DNA of 64,000 nt from Candidatus Saccharibacteria bacterium HGW-Saccharibacteria-1 (GCA_002839415.1 PGXZ01000002.1:29199-93198); one strand, 5' to 3'. Shown: positions 11,094 to 22,916, numbered from the stretch's first letter. Numbers and translations are program-made. Notes: generated by a model from the sequence alone, not told the origin.

Positions 11094-11819
11094 ATGGCAG
11101 TAGATGTCAATATGAAAGACCTGTTTGAAGCAGGCGTACACTTCGGTCACAAGACCAGCCGTTGGCACCCTAAAATGGCAAAATATATTCACAGTAAACG
11201 ACAAGATAGTCACATTATTGACCTTGCTAAAACTGTCGAAGGTCTAGATTTGGCATTGCCATTCTTGACCAAGGTTGCCGCTAGTGGCAAGCAAATTTTG
11301 TTCGTAGGTACTAAAAAGCACACCAAAGATATCATCCGCGAAGCTGCAGTTGCTATCAATCAACCATACGTAACCGAACGATGGTTGGGTGGCACGCTAA
11401 CGAACGTTACTACAATGACCAAGCAGATCAAGAAACTAAAAGATCTTGAAAAGCGAATGGACTCTGGTGATCTTGAAAAGCGATACTCAAAGCTTGAAGT
11501 CCAACGATACCAAGAAGAAATTGATGAACTAAACCTTAAATATGGTGGAGTCAAAGACTTAAACGGTAAACCGGGCGCAGTCTTGATTGTTGATGTTATT
11601 GGCGATATGAATGCTATTAAAGAGGCGAGAACATTAGGTATCCCAGTTATTGCTGTCGTTGACACGAATGCCGACCCATCTCTAATTGACTATGTAATCC
11701 CTGGTAATGATGACGCAATCAAGGGCGTTCAGTTATTACTTGACTACGTTAGTGCAGCTATATGTGAGGGCGCTGGCACTAAAAAAGTGGCCGACGAAGT
11801 TAAGACCGTAGAAAAATAA
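11094..11819 (+). CDS. rpsB: 30S ribosomal protein S2
   Basis: 'MKDLFEAGVHFGHKTSRWHPKMAKYIHSKRQDSHIIDLAKT'; internal ATG preceded by aaagga RBS. Confidence 0.96.
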   Translation: MAVDVNMKDLFEAGVHFGHKTSRWHPKMAKYIHSKRQDSHIIDLAKTVEGLDLALPFLTKVAASGKQILFVGTKKHTKDIIREAAVAINQPYVTERWLGGTLTNVTTMTKQIKKLKDLEKRMDSGDLEKRYSKLEVQRYQEEIDELNLKYGGVKDLNGKPGAVLIVDVIGDMNAIKEARTLGIPVIAVVDTNADPSLIDYVIPGNDDAIKGVQLLLDYVSAAICEGAGTKKVADEVKTVEK

Positions 11820-11844
11820 ATCAAATTCATAGGAGAAATAGGCG

Positions 11845-12441
11845 ATGGCAGTATCAATTGATGATATTAAAAAACTAAAAGAGTTATCAGGTATTGGTTT
11901 GACTGATGCAAAAAACGCTCTTGTTGAAGCTGACGGTAATTTTGACAAAGCACTTGAGGCACTACGCAAAAAAGGCATCACAAAAGCCGAGAAAAAAGGT
12001 GATCGTGAAGCTCGCGAAGGCTTGATTGATAGCTATGTTCATGGTGGACGAATTGGTGTTGTAGTTGAGGTCAACTGCGAGACTGATTTTGTGGCCAGGA
12101 CTGATGGCTTCAAAGCTTTTGTGCACAATATTGCATTGCAGATTGCATCAATGGCGCCAACTTATGTTAGCGAAGCTGATATTCCAGAAGCAGAGATCGA
12201 GCGAGTTAAGGCTGAATGCAAAGAGCGCACTCTTGCAGAAGGCAAACCTGCTAATATGGTTGATAAAATCGTTGAAGGCCAGGTAAAAAAGCACTTTGCT
12301 GAAAAGGTTCTGCTTAACCAAGTTTATATTATGAACGATAAGCAAACGGTTGAAGAGTTTGTCAAAGAAAATATTGCTAAAACTGGTGAGAATTTAATTA
12401 TTCGCCAATTCAAACGAATTGAACTTGGCGTAAGCGAATAG
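11845..12441 (+). CDS. tsf: Elongation factor Ts
   Basis: 'IKKLKELSGIGLTDAKNALVEADGNFDKALEALRKKG', 'GVVVEVNCETDFVART'. Confidence 0.96.
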   Translation: MAVSIDDIKKLKELSGIGLTDAKNALVEADGNFDKALEALRKKGITKAEKKGDREAREGLIDSYVHGGRIGVVVEVNCETDFVARTDGFKAFVHNIALQIASMAPTYVSEADIPEAEIERVKAECKERTLAEGKPANMVDKIVEGQVKKHFAEKVLLNQVYIMNDKQTVEEFVKENIAKTGENLIIRQFKRIELGVSE

Positions 12442-12460
12442 AATAAATCGCTAGCGAAAC

Positions 12461-12497
12461 AAAATACCACACAATATTGTATTGTGTGGTATTTTTA
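12461..12497 (+). terminator. Rho-independent terminator after tsf
   Basis: 16-bp hairpin aaaataccacacaata-ttg-tattgtgtggtatttt plus T tract. Confidence 0.92.
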
Positions 12498-12571
12498 TTG
12501 TTTTTATTAGTGTTAGATATTATACTATTGCCATAAGCTTTAAAAATAAAGCATAAGGTGGTATAAGAACT

Positions 12572-13798
12572 ATGTTTGTGGTTAGAAAAAACAAAGGATT
12601 TACGATCGTCGAACTAACGGCTGTAATCGTAGTAATTTCGATTTTAGTAGCTATTTCAATCGTATCTTATGTTGGTATTTCATCAAGGGCAATCCAGGCC
12701 TCGGTCCGCACTGATTTAGATAATGTAACAAAACAAATCAAGCAATATCAGGGCACGCTTGGAAATGGTAAGTATCCCGGCTCAGTAACGGATTGCCCTA
12801 ATCCTGCGAATGGCAATATGTGCTTAAAGCCTAGTGGATCAAATAAATTATCATACAAAGTTTATAATACGACCAAGCCAAAAGATTTTCGTATAACTGC
12901 GTATAACGAAGGTCAAGGAATTTATTATAGTAATAATGCTAGTGATATTAAATGTCCACTAAATTTCGTGATCGTACCGGGTAGTAGCTTATATAACACA
13001 AAAGATTTTTGTGTTATGAAGTATGAAGCAAAGCAGGCAAGTGCAACAGTGCCAGTGTCAAAAGCGGATAACTCACCTTGGGTCAATGTTGCTCAGGAGG
13101 CCGCAGGATTGAACAATGATGCAACTGAATATAGTAAAAACGTTGCAGATTGTAATAATTGCCATTTAATAAGCGAAGCGGAATGGCTAACTATTGCTCA
13201 TGATTTACTGTCTGTTTCGAGTAATTGGAGCAATGATGTTCCTGGTTACAACTATATATATCGAGGGAATAGCGCAATGGGAATGAGCTCTCCGATACCG
13301 GCTAGTAAAAAAGATAGCGAAGGATATTTTGGTTTAAATACTAGTCAAGGTGACGGAACATTGGTCGCTACGTATATAACGGGCGATTCGCAAAAACGAA
13401 CATTAACGTTGAGTAATGGCGAGGTTATTTGGGATATCGCTGGTAATATATCTGAATGGACGTCTAGTCAGGCTGATGAAGGTAGGCCAGGTAAGACCGG
13501 GATTGCTTGTAATGCAGCTGATGGCTCCACATTTGTGGAATGGATGACTGCTGATGTTATGGGTACTTTAAGCCCAAATCCTAGTATATTATTCATGACT
13601 GATATAACTAACTATAGTACACTAAATACGAGTCACGGCATAGGTAGCTTATGTAGTGATCCAATATCTGATTGGAGTCGTGCATTTGTACGTGGCGGAA
13701 GCTGGGTAAATGGTGGTATATCAGGAGTGTTGTCTTTATCGATTTATTTATCACCGGGCGTAGAAAATCAGTATGTTGGTTTTCGCGCCGCTCGTTAA
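12572..13798 (+). CDS. Type IV pilin-like protein fused to an FGE-sulfatase/C-type-lectin-like domain
   Basis: N-terminus 'KNKGFTIVELTAVIVVISILVAISIVSYVGI' (prepilin cleavage/methylation motif); C-terminus 'WDIAGNISEWTSS...AFVRGGSWVNGGISGVLSLSIYLSPGVENQYVGFRAAR' typical of the FGE/C-lectin fold. Confidence 0.88.
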   Translation: MFVVRKNKGFTIVELTAVIVVISILVAISIVSYVGISSRAIQASVRTDLDNVTKQIKQYQGTLGNGKYPGSVTDCPNPANGNMCLKPSGSNKLSYKVYNTTKPKDFRITAYNEGQGIYYSNNASDIKCPLNFVIVPGSSLYNTKDFCVMKYEAKQASATVPVSKADNSPWVNVAQEAAGLNNDATEYSKNVADCNNCHLISEAEWLTIAHDLLSVSSNWSNDVPGYNYIYRGNSAMGMSSPIPASKKDSEGYFGLNTSQGDGTLVATYITGDSQKRTLTLSNGEVIWDIAGNISEWTSSQADEGRPGKTGIACNAADGSTFVEWMTADVMGTLSPNPSILFMTDITNYSTLNTSHGIGSLCSDPISDWSRAFVRGGSWVNGGISGVLSLSIYLSPGVENQYVGFRAAR

Positions 13799-13844
13799 TC
13801 ATGGTACTAGCGATTATTGCAGGTATTCGTTACAATATAAGTAT

Positions 13845-14399
13845 ATGTTTGACACTAAACCATACGAAGAAAAATTCAATTTAACAGTAATTCATTTTGA
13901 AGATGAACTTAAAAAAGTCCGAACTGGTCGGGCGCATCCAAGCCAGCTGGATGCTATAAAAGTTGAAGTTTATGGTGCTATGTCGCCGCTTAATCAGGTT
14001 GCTAGTATTTCTGCGCCCGAACCTCAACTTTTGCAGGTAACGCCATTCGATCCAAGCAATATCCAAGCAATTTGTGCTTCAATTCGCGCTGATCAAGCTA
14101 TGGGATTCAATCCGAGTGACGACGGACGGACGATTCGCATTCCAGTTCCTCCACTTACTGAGGAGCGCCGCAAGCTACTTGTAAAACAGGCTAGCGAAAA
14201 GGTAGAAGAAGCCCGAATTGGCTTGCGAAACATCCGCCAGGATGCCCTAAAGGACGCTAAGCGCAAAAAAGACGCCAAAGAAATGTCCGAAGATGACGCG
14301 AAACGGATTGAAAAAACTATCGATGCAGCTTTGGCAAGTATGAATAGTAAACTTGATGAGATTTTCCGAGAAAAAGAAAAAGAAATCCTGAAGGTATAA
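13845..14399 (+). CDS. frr: Ribosome recycling factor
   Basis: 'VRTGRAHPSQLDAIKVEVYGAMSPLNQVASISAPEPQLLQVTPFDPSNI', 'IRIPVPPLTEERRKLLVKQA'; internal ATG gives the expected ~184-aa size. Confidence 0.95.
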   Translation: MFDTKPYEEKFNLTVIHFEDELKKVRTGRAHPSQLDAIKVEVYGAMSPLNQVASISAPEPQLLQVTPFDPSNIQAICASIRADQAMGFNPSDDGRTIRIPVPPLTEERRKLLVKQASEKVEEARIGLRNIRQDALKDAKRKKDAKEMSEDDAKRIEKTIDAALASMNSKLDEIFREKEKEILKV

Positions 14400-15092
14400 A
14401 TGTCTAACAATATAGCTCCTAAACATATTGGTTATATCGTCGACGGCAATCGTCGATGGGCCAAGGAGCGTGGACTATCGACCTATGAAGGTCATTTAGC
14501 TGGTTATAAAACTATTTCAAAAATAGCATTAGCCAGTTTTGATGCAGGCGTAAAATACGTATCGGCTTATATTTTCAGCACTGAAAATTGGAAGCGTAGC
14601 GAGGAAGAAGTAGGTAAGTTAATGGGGCTTGTTATGCGGCTAGTAACTACTGATCTATCTGAACTCGAAAAGAATAATATCAAATTAGTTATCTTGGGTT
14701 CAAGGGATAATTTAAGCGATAGTGTCAAAAAAGCGGTTGACAAGGCGGTATTAAAAACCGCAAATAACACCGCTGGGACTTTGGCGCTATGCTTTAATTA
14801 TGGTGGTCACCAAGAAATTATTGATGCAGTTAAAAAAATTGTTCAATCAGGTGCGTCTGCCGACGAGGTGAGTACTGATTTAATTGAGCAAAATTTATAC
14901 GGTCCAGAAATACCGCCAGTTGATTTAGTTGTTCGTACAAGTGGTGAACAGCGAATTTCTAATTTTATGCTTTGGCGAATTGCGTACAGTGAGATGATGT
15001 TTTTAGATAAATATTGGCCTGACATGACAGAATCGGATGTTGCGGATATAATAAATGAATATAACAGTCGTTCAAGGCGCTTTGGGGGTTAA
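14400..15092 (+). CDS. uppS: Undecaprenyl diphosphate synthase (isoprenyl transferase)
   Basis: 'HIGYIVDGNRRWAKERGLSTYEGHLAGYKTI', 'VSAYIFSTENWKRSEEEVGKLM', 'DLVVRTSGEQRISNFMLWRIAYSEMMFLDKYWPD'. Confidence 0.96.
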   Translation: MSNNIAPKHIGYIVDGNRRWAKERGLSTYEGHLAGYKTISKIALASFDAGVKYVSAYIFSTENWKRSEEEVGKLMGLVMRLVTTDLSELEKNNIKLVILGSRDNLSDSVKKAVDKAVLKTANNTAGTLALCFNYGGHQEIIDAVKKIVQSGASADEVSTDLIEQNLYGPEIPPVDLVVRTSGEQRISNFMLWRIAYSEMMFLDKYWPDMTESDVADIINEYNSRSRRFGG

Positions 15093-15095
15093 ATT

Positions 15096-16235
15096 ATGGA
15101 TTTGATTATTGGGATAATTACAGGTTTGATTATATTAGCGCTTTTAGTAGTGGCTCATGAATTAGGTCATGCAATCGTCGCTCTTCGTAACGGTGTAATT
15201 GTAGAAGAATTTGGCGTTGGCTTTCCGCCGCGCGCTTGGAAGAAAAAACTTAAAAATGGAGTACTTCTATCTCTTAATTGGCTGCCACTTGGTGGTTTTG
15301 TAAAATTACAGGGTGAACATGATTCGGCCGATAAAAAAGGCGACTATGGCGCTGCTACTTTCTGGCAAAAAACAAAAATTTTGTTGGCTGGTGTAACGAT
15401 TAACTGGTTACTCGCGGCAGTAATTTTGACTGTCCTTGCGATAACGGGATTGCCAAAGGTCTTGCCAAATCAAATCACGATACCAGGCGACACTACAGTT
15501 GTTCATCAGTCAGTTGAACTTGTATCGATAACTTCAAATCATCCCGCTGAAGATGCCGGCTTAAAGGTTGGCGACAAGATTATCAAGTTTAACGGTCAAA
15601 ATGTTGCTACGGCAAGTAGTTTAATGGAGCTTACTAAACGAAACAAGGGTCAGCAAGTTGAAATTATTTACAGTCGAAATAATGTTGAAAAAACCGTAAA
15701 ATTGACACTAGGTGATAGCGCAAAGGGCGGATATTTAGGTGCTGGTCTTGGTCAACGTGAATTTATTAAATCAACCTGGTCGGCGCCGATAGTTGGCATC
15801 GCAACTACCGGTCAGTTTACGTGGGCGACACTTGAAGGTATGGGAACGCTTTTCGGTAATCTGGCAAACGGTGTTGTTTCTCAATTCAGCCCTAACCCTG
15901 ATGTTCGCAAGCATGCTTCGGCCGACCTGGGCATGGCTAGCGAGAGCGTAGCTGGTCCGATTGGCATTTTGGGTACAATCTTTCCGTCAGCTCAAAAGGC
16001 CGGACTAACTCAACTGCTCTTTTTGACGGCCATAATATCGTTGTCGCTTGCTGTTATGAATATATTGCCGATTCCGGCCCTTGATGGTGGTAGGTGGTTT
16101 ACAATGGCGATTTTTAGAATAACTAAAAAAGAACTTACCAAGGAACGTGAAGAAAAAATTCAATCAGTTGGATTTATGATATTGATGGGCTTGATAATTT
16201 TGGTAACCTTCGTAGATGTCTCAAAGCTATTCTAA
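15096..16235 (+). CDS. rseP: RseP-like site-2 metalloprotease with PDZ domain
   Basis: 'VVAHELGHAIVALRNGV' (HExxH), PDZ segment, 'MNILPIPALDGGRW'. Confidence 0.94.
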   Translation: MDLIIGIITGLIILALLVVAHELGHAIVALRNGVIVEEFGVGFPPRAWKKKLKNGVLLSLNWLPLGGFVKLQGEHDSADKKGDYGAATFWQKTKILLAGVTINWLLAAVILTVLAITGLPKVLPNQITIPGDTTVVHQSVELVSITSNHPAEDAGLKVGDKIIKFNGQNVATASSLMELTKRNKGQQVEIIYSRNNVEKTVKLTLGDSAKGGYLGAGLGQREFIKSTWSAPIVGIATTGQFTWATLEGMGTLFGNLANGVVSQFSPNPDVRKHASADLGMASESVAGPIGILGTIFPSAQKAGLTQLLFLTAIISLSLAVMNILPIPALDGGRWFTMAIFRITKKELTKEREEKIQSVGFMILMGLIILVTFVDVSKLF

Positions 16236-16956
16236 GTGGCTGAGGGTTCTAGCTCTAACTGGATGGATATTTGCAGGCTTTTTTAGTGCTAGCTTTTTAA
16301 CGTCTGGATTATTCTTCTTTTTAACGACTGTCGGTATCGATTTTAATACGCTTAATTCTAACGTCTTGAGTACAGCTACTGCCGCAGTTTTATACTTATG
16401 TACTCTTCTGATTGTGATTGGCTTGCCATGGCTAGTTAGGGAAAAGAAAACTACACTAAAAGATGTTGGTCTGGATAGGCTAATGTCCTGGTTGGATATC
16501 TTTATTACACCTTTGGGTCTGATTGTCTATCTGTTGTTGTCGGCTTTTCTGGTCTATTTTGCATCCAAATATATACCGTGGTTTGATACAAATCAGGCTC
16601 AAGATACTGGCTTTGAGCGACTTAATCAGCAATATGAATTTTATCTTGCTTTTATTACGCTTGTGATTATCGCTCCCGTGGCTGAAGAAGCTTTGTTTAG
16701 AGGTTATATGTTTGGAAATTTAAAAAAGATGGTTCCAACTTGGGCGGCAATATTAGTCACGAGCTTATTATTTGGTATTTTTCATGGCGCATGGAATGTT
16801 GGCGTTGATACTTTTGCTCTTAGTATAGTTTTATGTTTGCTACGTGAAATCACTGGCGGTATTTGGTCTTCGATATTGCTTCATATGACAAAAAATGGCA
16901 TTGCCTTTTATATACTCTTTTTAAATCCGACATTATTAACTACGCTAGGCGGATAG
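16216..16956 (+). CDS. CPBP-family intramembrane metalloprotease
   Basis: 'APVAEEALFRGYMFGNLKKMV' (EExxxR) and 'LLFGIFHGAWN'; overlaps rseP by 20 nt. Confidence 0.88.
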   Translation: MSQSYSKWLRVLALTGWIFAGFFSASFLTSGLFFFLTTVGIDFNTLNSNVLSTATAAVLYLCTLLIVIGLPWLVREKKTTLKDVGLDRLMSWLDIFITPLGLIVYLLLSAFLVYFASKYIPWFDTNQAQDTGFERLNQQYEFYLAFITLVIIAPVAEEALFRGYMFGNLKKMVPTWAAILVTSLLFGIFHGAWNVGVDTFALSIVLCLLREITGGIWSSILLHMTKNGIAFYILFLNPTLLTTLGG

Positions 16957-17089
16957 CGTTGGATTGCTCGTATAGTTTTGTGGCAATTACATTGGTTAGT
17001 AATTGTTATTGACACACAAGCAACCGCTTGCTAGACTTAGTTGACCATAAAAATATATGGTTTTTAAAATTTAAGATACATAGTGTCGT

Positions 17090-17117
17090 GGTGCTATAAA
17101 TTTGGCACCATTTTATA
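17090..17117 (+). terminator. Hairpin tggtgc..gcacca plus T tract in the greA leader (terminator/attenuator-like)
   Basis: tggtgc-tataaatttg-gcacca-tttt immediately before the greA start region. Confidence 0.5.
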
Positions 17118-17141
17118 ATGATAAAAGGAAAAGAATTTTTT

Positions 17142-17597
17142 ATGAAAAAAGTATATAAACTAACGATCGAAGGGAAGCGTGAGCTCGAGCAAGAACTTGA
17201 GTTGTTAAAATCACAACGTGGTGAAGCGACTGAAAAAATTGCTGAAGCTCGTGAGTTTGGTGATTTGAGAGAGAACTCTGAATATGATGTTGCTCGCGAA
17301 GAGCAAGGTCTTTTAGAGACTCGTATAAGTGAAATCGAGAATATCCTTCAAAATATCGAGATTATTAAATCTGGTGATAAATCAAAAGTTGGAATTGGTA
17401 GCAAGGTTGAATTAAAGTTTGGCAAAAAGACCGTCGTTTATTCAATTGTTGGTCCAATCGAAGCAAATCCACTTGAAGGCAAAATTAGTAATGAATCTCC
17501 AATCGGACAGGCTTTATCTGGTAAAAAAGTTGGCGACAAAGTGACTATTTCGACGCCTAAGGCTAATATCGAGTACGAAATTATCAATCTTTGTTAA
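17142..17597 (+). CDS. greA: Transcription elongation factor GreA
   Basis: 'KVYKLTIEGKRELEQELELLKSQRGEATEKIAEAREFGDLRENSEYDVAREEQ'. Confidence 0.95.
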   Translation: MKKVYKLTIEGKRELEQELELLKSQRGEATEKIAEAREFGDLRENSEYDVAREEQGLLETRISEIENILQNIEIIKSGDKSKVGIGSKVELKFGKKTVVYSIVGPIEANPLEGKISNESPIGQALSGKKVGDKVTISTPKANIEYEIINLC

Positions 17598-17665
17598 TTC
17601 TGTACGTCCCAAGCATAATCAAATCCACTCCATAATAGGGGTGGATTATGTTATAATGTTAAGAT

Positions 17666-19177
17666 ATGGCTACACTAAAAGACTTCCGCGAAGAAAGATT
17701 ACGAAAACTAAAGCAATTGAAGGATTTGGGCTTAAATCCTTATCCAGCTGATGCTAAACGAACGCATAATACTATCGACATAATCGATAATTTTGAGGGC
17801 TTAATTGATCAAAAAGTTACAGTCTCTGGCCGCATTGTTAGCATTCGAAAGTTTGGCAAGCTCGCCTTTATCGTTCTCAAGGATTTTACTGGCCAAATAC
17901 AATTATTCTTGCGCTCAGATGTAGTTGAGGGTCTTGACGCAGGTAAGAACCAAATTGGAATTGCACAGTTGCCGTTGCTTGATACTGGTGATTTTATCGA
18001 GGCGACCGGTAGTGTTATTAAAACCAAAACAGGCGAAATTTCGATTGAAACGGTTAATTTAAAACTATTAACTAAATCACTTCGGCCAATGCCAAGTACT
18101 GTTGAGGGCTTTACTAATAAAGAAGAGCGCATGCGACGTCGTTATGTTGACATGAACGTTAATCAGGATGTTCGCGACCGTTTTATTCGTCGGAGCAAAT
18201 TTTGGCAGGCGACCCGTGATTTTCTTAATGAAAATGGCTTTGCTGAGATTAACACTCCAGTACTTGAACACACAACCGGCGGGGCAGACGCAAACCCATT
18301 TATGACCCACATGGATGCGCTTGACCAAGATTTTTACCTCCGCATCAGCCACGAGCTACCATTAAAACGCCTAATTGGCGCAGGTTTCGAAAAGATTTAT
18401 GATATTGGTCCACGTTTCAGGAACGAAAATTACAGTGACGAGCATTTACCTGAGCATGTCGCGATGGAGTGGTATTGGGCTTACGCCAACTGGCAGGACG
18501 GCATGAAGTTTATGGAGGAAATGTACAAGACGGTTCTTCAAAAGACTTTCGGCACTTTGCAGTTTAGTCTAAACGGCAAAGAGATTGATATGAACCGTAC
18601 CTGGGAGATTTGGGATTATGCGACGGTTATCAAGGAACGTTACAATATTGATGTTTACGAAAGTTCACTTGATGAGGTTAAAAAAGCCTTATCTGACAAT
18701 AAACTAGAAGTTGAACAGACCGAAAATCGTGCCCGTGGTATTGATAAGCTATGGAAAAATATTCGTAAAGACGTAGCTGGTCCTGTATGGTTGATCAATA
18801 CACCAAAATTCATCAGCCCTTTGGCTAAAAGTAATCCTGACGATGAGCGAACAGTACAGCGTTTCCAGTCGGTTATTGCAGGTTCCGAACTGGGAAATGG
18901 TTTTTCCGAGCTTAATGATCCGATTGATCAATTAAGCCGATTTGTTGAACAACAGGGTATGCGCGAAGCGGGTGATGATGAAGCTATGATGCTAGACATT
19001 GATTTTATTGAGATGTTGGAATACGGTATGCCGCCAGCCTGTGGTTGGGGTCATAGTGAACGAGTCTTCTGGATATTTGAAGGCGTAACGGCTCGTGAAG
19101 GTGTACCATTTCCTCAGCTTCGTAGTGATATTGACAACACTACACGCGAAATTTATTCTGATATAAAACTTATATAA
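17666..19177 (+). CDS. lysS: Lysyl-tRNA synthetase (class II)
   Basis: 'KVTVSGRIVSIRKFGKLAFIVLKD', 'RYVDMNVNQDVRDRFIRRSKF', 'FEKIYDIGPRFRNE'. Confidence 0.96.
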   Translation: MATLKDFREERLRKLKQLKDLGLNPYPADAKRTHNTIDIIDNFEGLIDQKVTVSGRIVSIRKFGKLAFIVLKDFTGQIQLFLRSDVVEGLDAGKNQIGIAQLPLLDTGDFIEATGSVIKTKTGEISIETVNLKLLTKSLRPMPSTVEGFTNKEERMRRRYVDMNVNQDVRDRFIRRSKFWQATRDFLNENGFAEINTPVLEHTTGGADANPFMTHMDALDQDFYLRISHELPLKRLIGAGFEKIYDIGPRFRNENYSDEHLPEHVAMEWYWAYANWQDGMKFMEEMYKTVLQKTFGTLQFSLNGKEIDMNRTWEIWDYATVIKERYNIDVYESSLDEVKKALSDNKLEVEQTENRARGIDKLWKNIRKDVAGPVWLINTPKFISPLAKSNPDDERTVQRFQSVIAGSELGNGFSELNDPIDQLSRFVEQQGMREAGDDEAMMLDIDFIEMLEYGMPPACGWGHSERVFWIFEGVTAREGVPFPQLRSDIDNTTREIYSDIKLI

Positions 19178-19216
19178 TCAATAGCTCAAAACGTTTAAGT
19201 TTGCTATAATCACGGC

Positions 19217-20983
<1,767 letters not shown>

Positions 20984-20992
20984 AACCCCAAA

Positions 20993-22834
20993 ATGAAAAA
21001 AGTTATATTTGGGCTGCTATTGTTATCGTCGCTCTTCATTCGAGTAAGTTCAGTTGTTGCATCGGATAGTTTTGCATTTAAGTCTGTAAATAATTTCACG
21101 ATTAGTGACTTTACGGCAGATCATTATCTTGATAAAGACAGCTCTGGTCGTTCGACGCTAAAAACCGTCGAGAATATTACTGCCGAATTTCCACAGTATG
21201 ATCAAAATCATGGAATCGAGCGTTATATTCCAATGAAGTATGATAATCATTCGGTGAGCTTAAGGATTGAATCGATTAAGAATGAAAAAGGCGGTAACAT
21301 TAATTACTCGCTTAAAAAATCTAACGACAATTTAGTTATTCGTATTGGCGATAGTGATAAATATGTTCATAATACGATGAAATATGTTATTACTTATACT
21401 CAGCGTGATGTAACGCGGCATTTTAGCGATACAGATAGCGATGAGTTTTATTGGGATATAAATGGTACTGGTTGGCCCCAGCGTTTTAGTAGTATAGCTG
21501 CAAGATTGCATCTGGGCGCTGGAATTGCCAAATCTTTAAGCGGAAAGCAATCTTGTTATTATGGCAAATATGGAGATACTAGCCAATGTGCACTTGTCCG
21601 CGATGATGATGTTTTTACAACAACCGTCACAAAACTTAAACCTTATGAAAATGTTACGATTGCCGTAGGTTTCAAGAGTAATACATTTAGTGACTACAAG
21701 GTTTCATCAGCCGAATTGATTGAAAAATATATTGTAAAGATCGAGATCTTTATTGCGATTTTGGTATTTTTGATATTAACGTTAATTAGGTTTACGCTCG
21801 GCGGGGATGCGCCCGGTAAGGGAATAGTTGTTCCCGAGTATTTACCACCCGAAAACGAAGATATTGCGACGGCGGCAGTTTTGAGAAAATGTAAAAAAAC
21901 TTGGTCAACGGCAATTATAATTGGCCTTGCAGTTGGTCGTAAAATACAAATATCTGATAATGGTGAAAAGAAGACTAGAAAAAAGATTTACACCCTAAAA
22001 CTACTGTCCATCGATAAATTAAGTCGCGGTGAATTTCTGGTCGTGCAGGCACTATTTGGCTACAAGCTGGTGATTGGTAGTGAGTATGTAATAAAACCCC
22101 ATAAAAATGACCCAGTATTAGCTAAATGGCTATTTGATTCGTTTAACGAGATTAAGATGCAGGTTGATTTAGATGGCTATTATTCTGAAAATGTCAAAGC
22201 TAATAAATTGATGTCAATTATACTGTACTCGACGATAGCACAAATGTCGTTGGCAGCTTTCATTTACCAGTTAAATGAAGATAGTATGAAATTTATAGTT
22301 ATGACTGCGATTATAAGTTTTATTTCGGGTATCATTATCAAGAATTCATACAAGCCGTTATCAGAGAAGGGTCGTAAACTGTCAGATTATCTCAAAGGCC
22401 TAGAAATGTACATTAAAACCGCCGAAACTGATCGAATTAACTTCTTGCAAAGCCCGCAGGGTGCTTTAAAAGGTTCTGTTGACGTGAATGATGGCGAGGC
22501 TATATTGCAATTATATGAACGAGTTTTACCTTATGCGGTTTTGTTTGGTATTGAAAAGAAATGGACTGAAACATTAAGCCAGTATTATCAGGGGCAAAAT
22601 TCTAATCCGTATTGGTATAACACCTATGATTCGTTTGATTCGTCATCGTTTAGGTCTGCAATGTCGAATTTTACTTCATCGGTAGGCAATAGCAGTAGTT
22701 ACGTCTCGTCATCTTTGCTCAGCGAATTGTCTTCAAGTGGCAGTTCGTCAAGTAGTTGGTCTTCAAGTGGCGGCTCATCTGGCGGTGGATCGTCTGGTGG
22801 CGGTGGTGGAGGTGGCGGAGGCGGCGGCTGGTAG
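20993..22834 (+). CDS. DUF2207 membrane protein, Gly-rich C-terminus (copy 2)
   Basis: Paralogue of the preceding gene with the same motifs and Gly tail. Confidence 0.9.
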   Translation: MKKVIFGLLLLSSLFIRVSSVVASDSFAFKSVNNFTISDFTADHYLDKDSSGRSTLKTVENITAEFPQYDQNHGIERYIPMKYDNHSVSLRIESIKNEKGGNINYSLKKSNDNLVIRIGDSDKYVHNTMKYVITYTQRDVTRHFSDTDSDEFYWDINGTGWPQRFSSIAARLHLGAGIAKSLSGKQSCYYGKYGDTSQCALVRDDDVFTTTVTKLKPYENVTIAVGFKSNTFSDYKVSSAELIEKYIVKIEIFIAILVFLILTLIRFTLGGDAPGKGIVVPEYLPPENEDIATAAVLRKCKKTWSTAIIIGLAVGRKIQISDNGEKKTRKKIYTLKLLSIDKLSRGEFLVVQALFGYKLVIGSEYVIKPHKNDPVLAKWLFDSFNEIKMQVDLDGYYSENVKANKLMSIILYSTIAQMSLAAFIYQLNEDSMKFIVMTAIISFISGIIIKNSYKPLSEKGRKLSDYLKGLEMYIKTAETDRINFLQSPQGALKGSVDVNDGEAILQLYERVLPYAVLFGIEKKWTETLSQYYQGQNSNPYWYNTYDSFDSSSFRSAMSNFTSSVGNSSSYVSSSLLSELSSSGSSSSSWSSSGGSSGGGSSGGGGGGGGGGGW

Positions 22835-22873
22835 GCCGCTACGGCTAAGGCTTGAATTTAAAATGTGTATTTA

Positions 22874-22907
22874 ATAGGTTCGCGTGCTATCGCGGGTCTA
22901 TTTTTAG
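22874..22907 (+). terminator. Terminator after the DUF2207 pair
   Basis: ataggttcgcg-tgctat-cgcgggtctat followed by ttttt (with G.U pairs). Confidence 0.7.
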
Positions 22908-22916
22908 TATTATAGC

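Noticed and set aside
12572-13798. Complete diversity-generating retroelement
   Set aside because: No reverse transcriptase ORF and no template repeat found in the window; only the candidate target is present.
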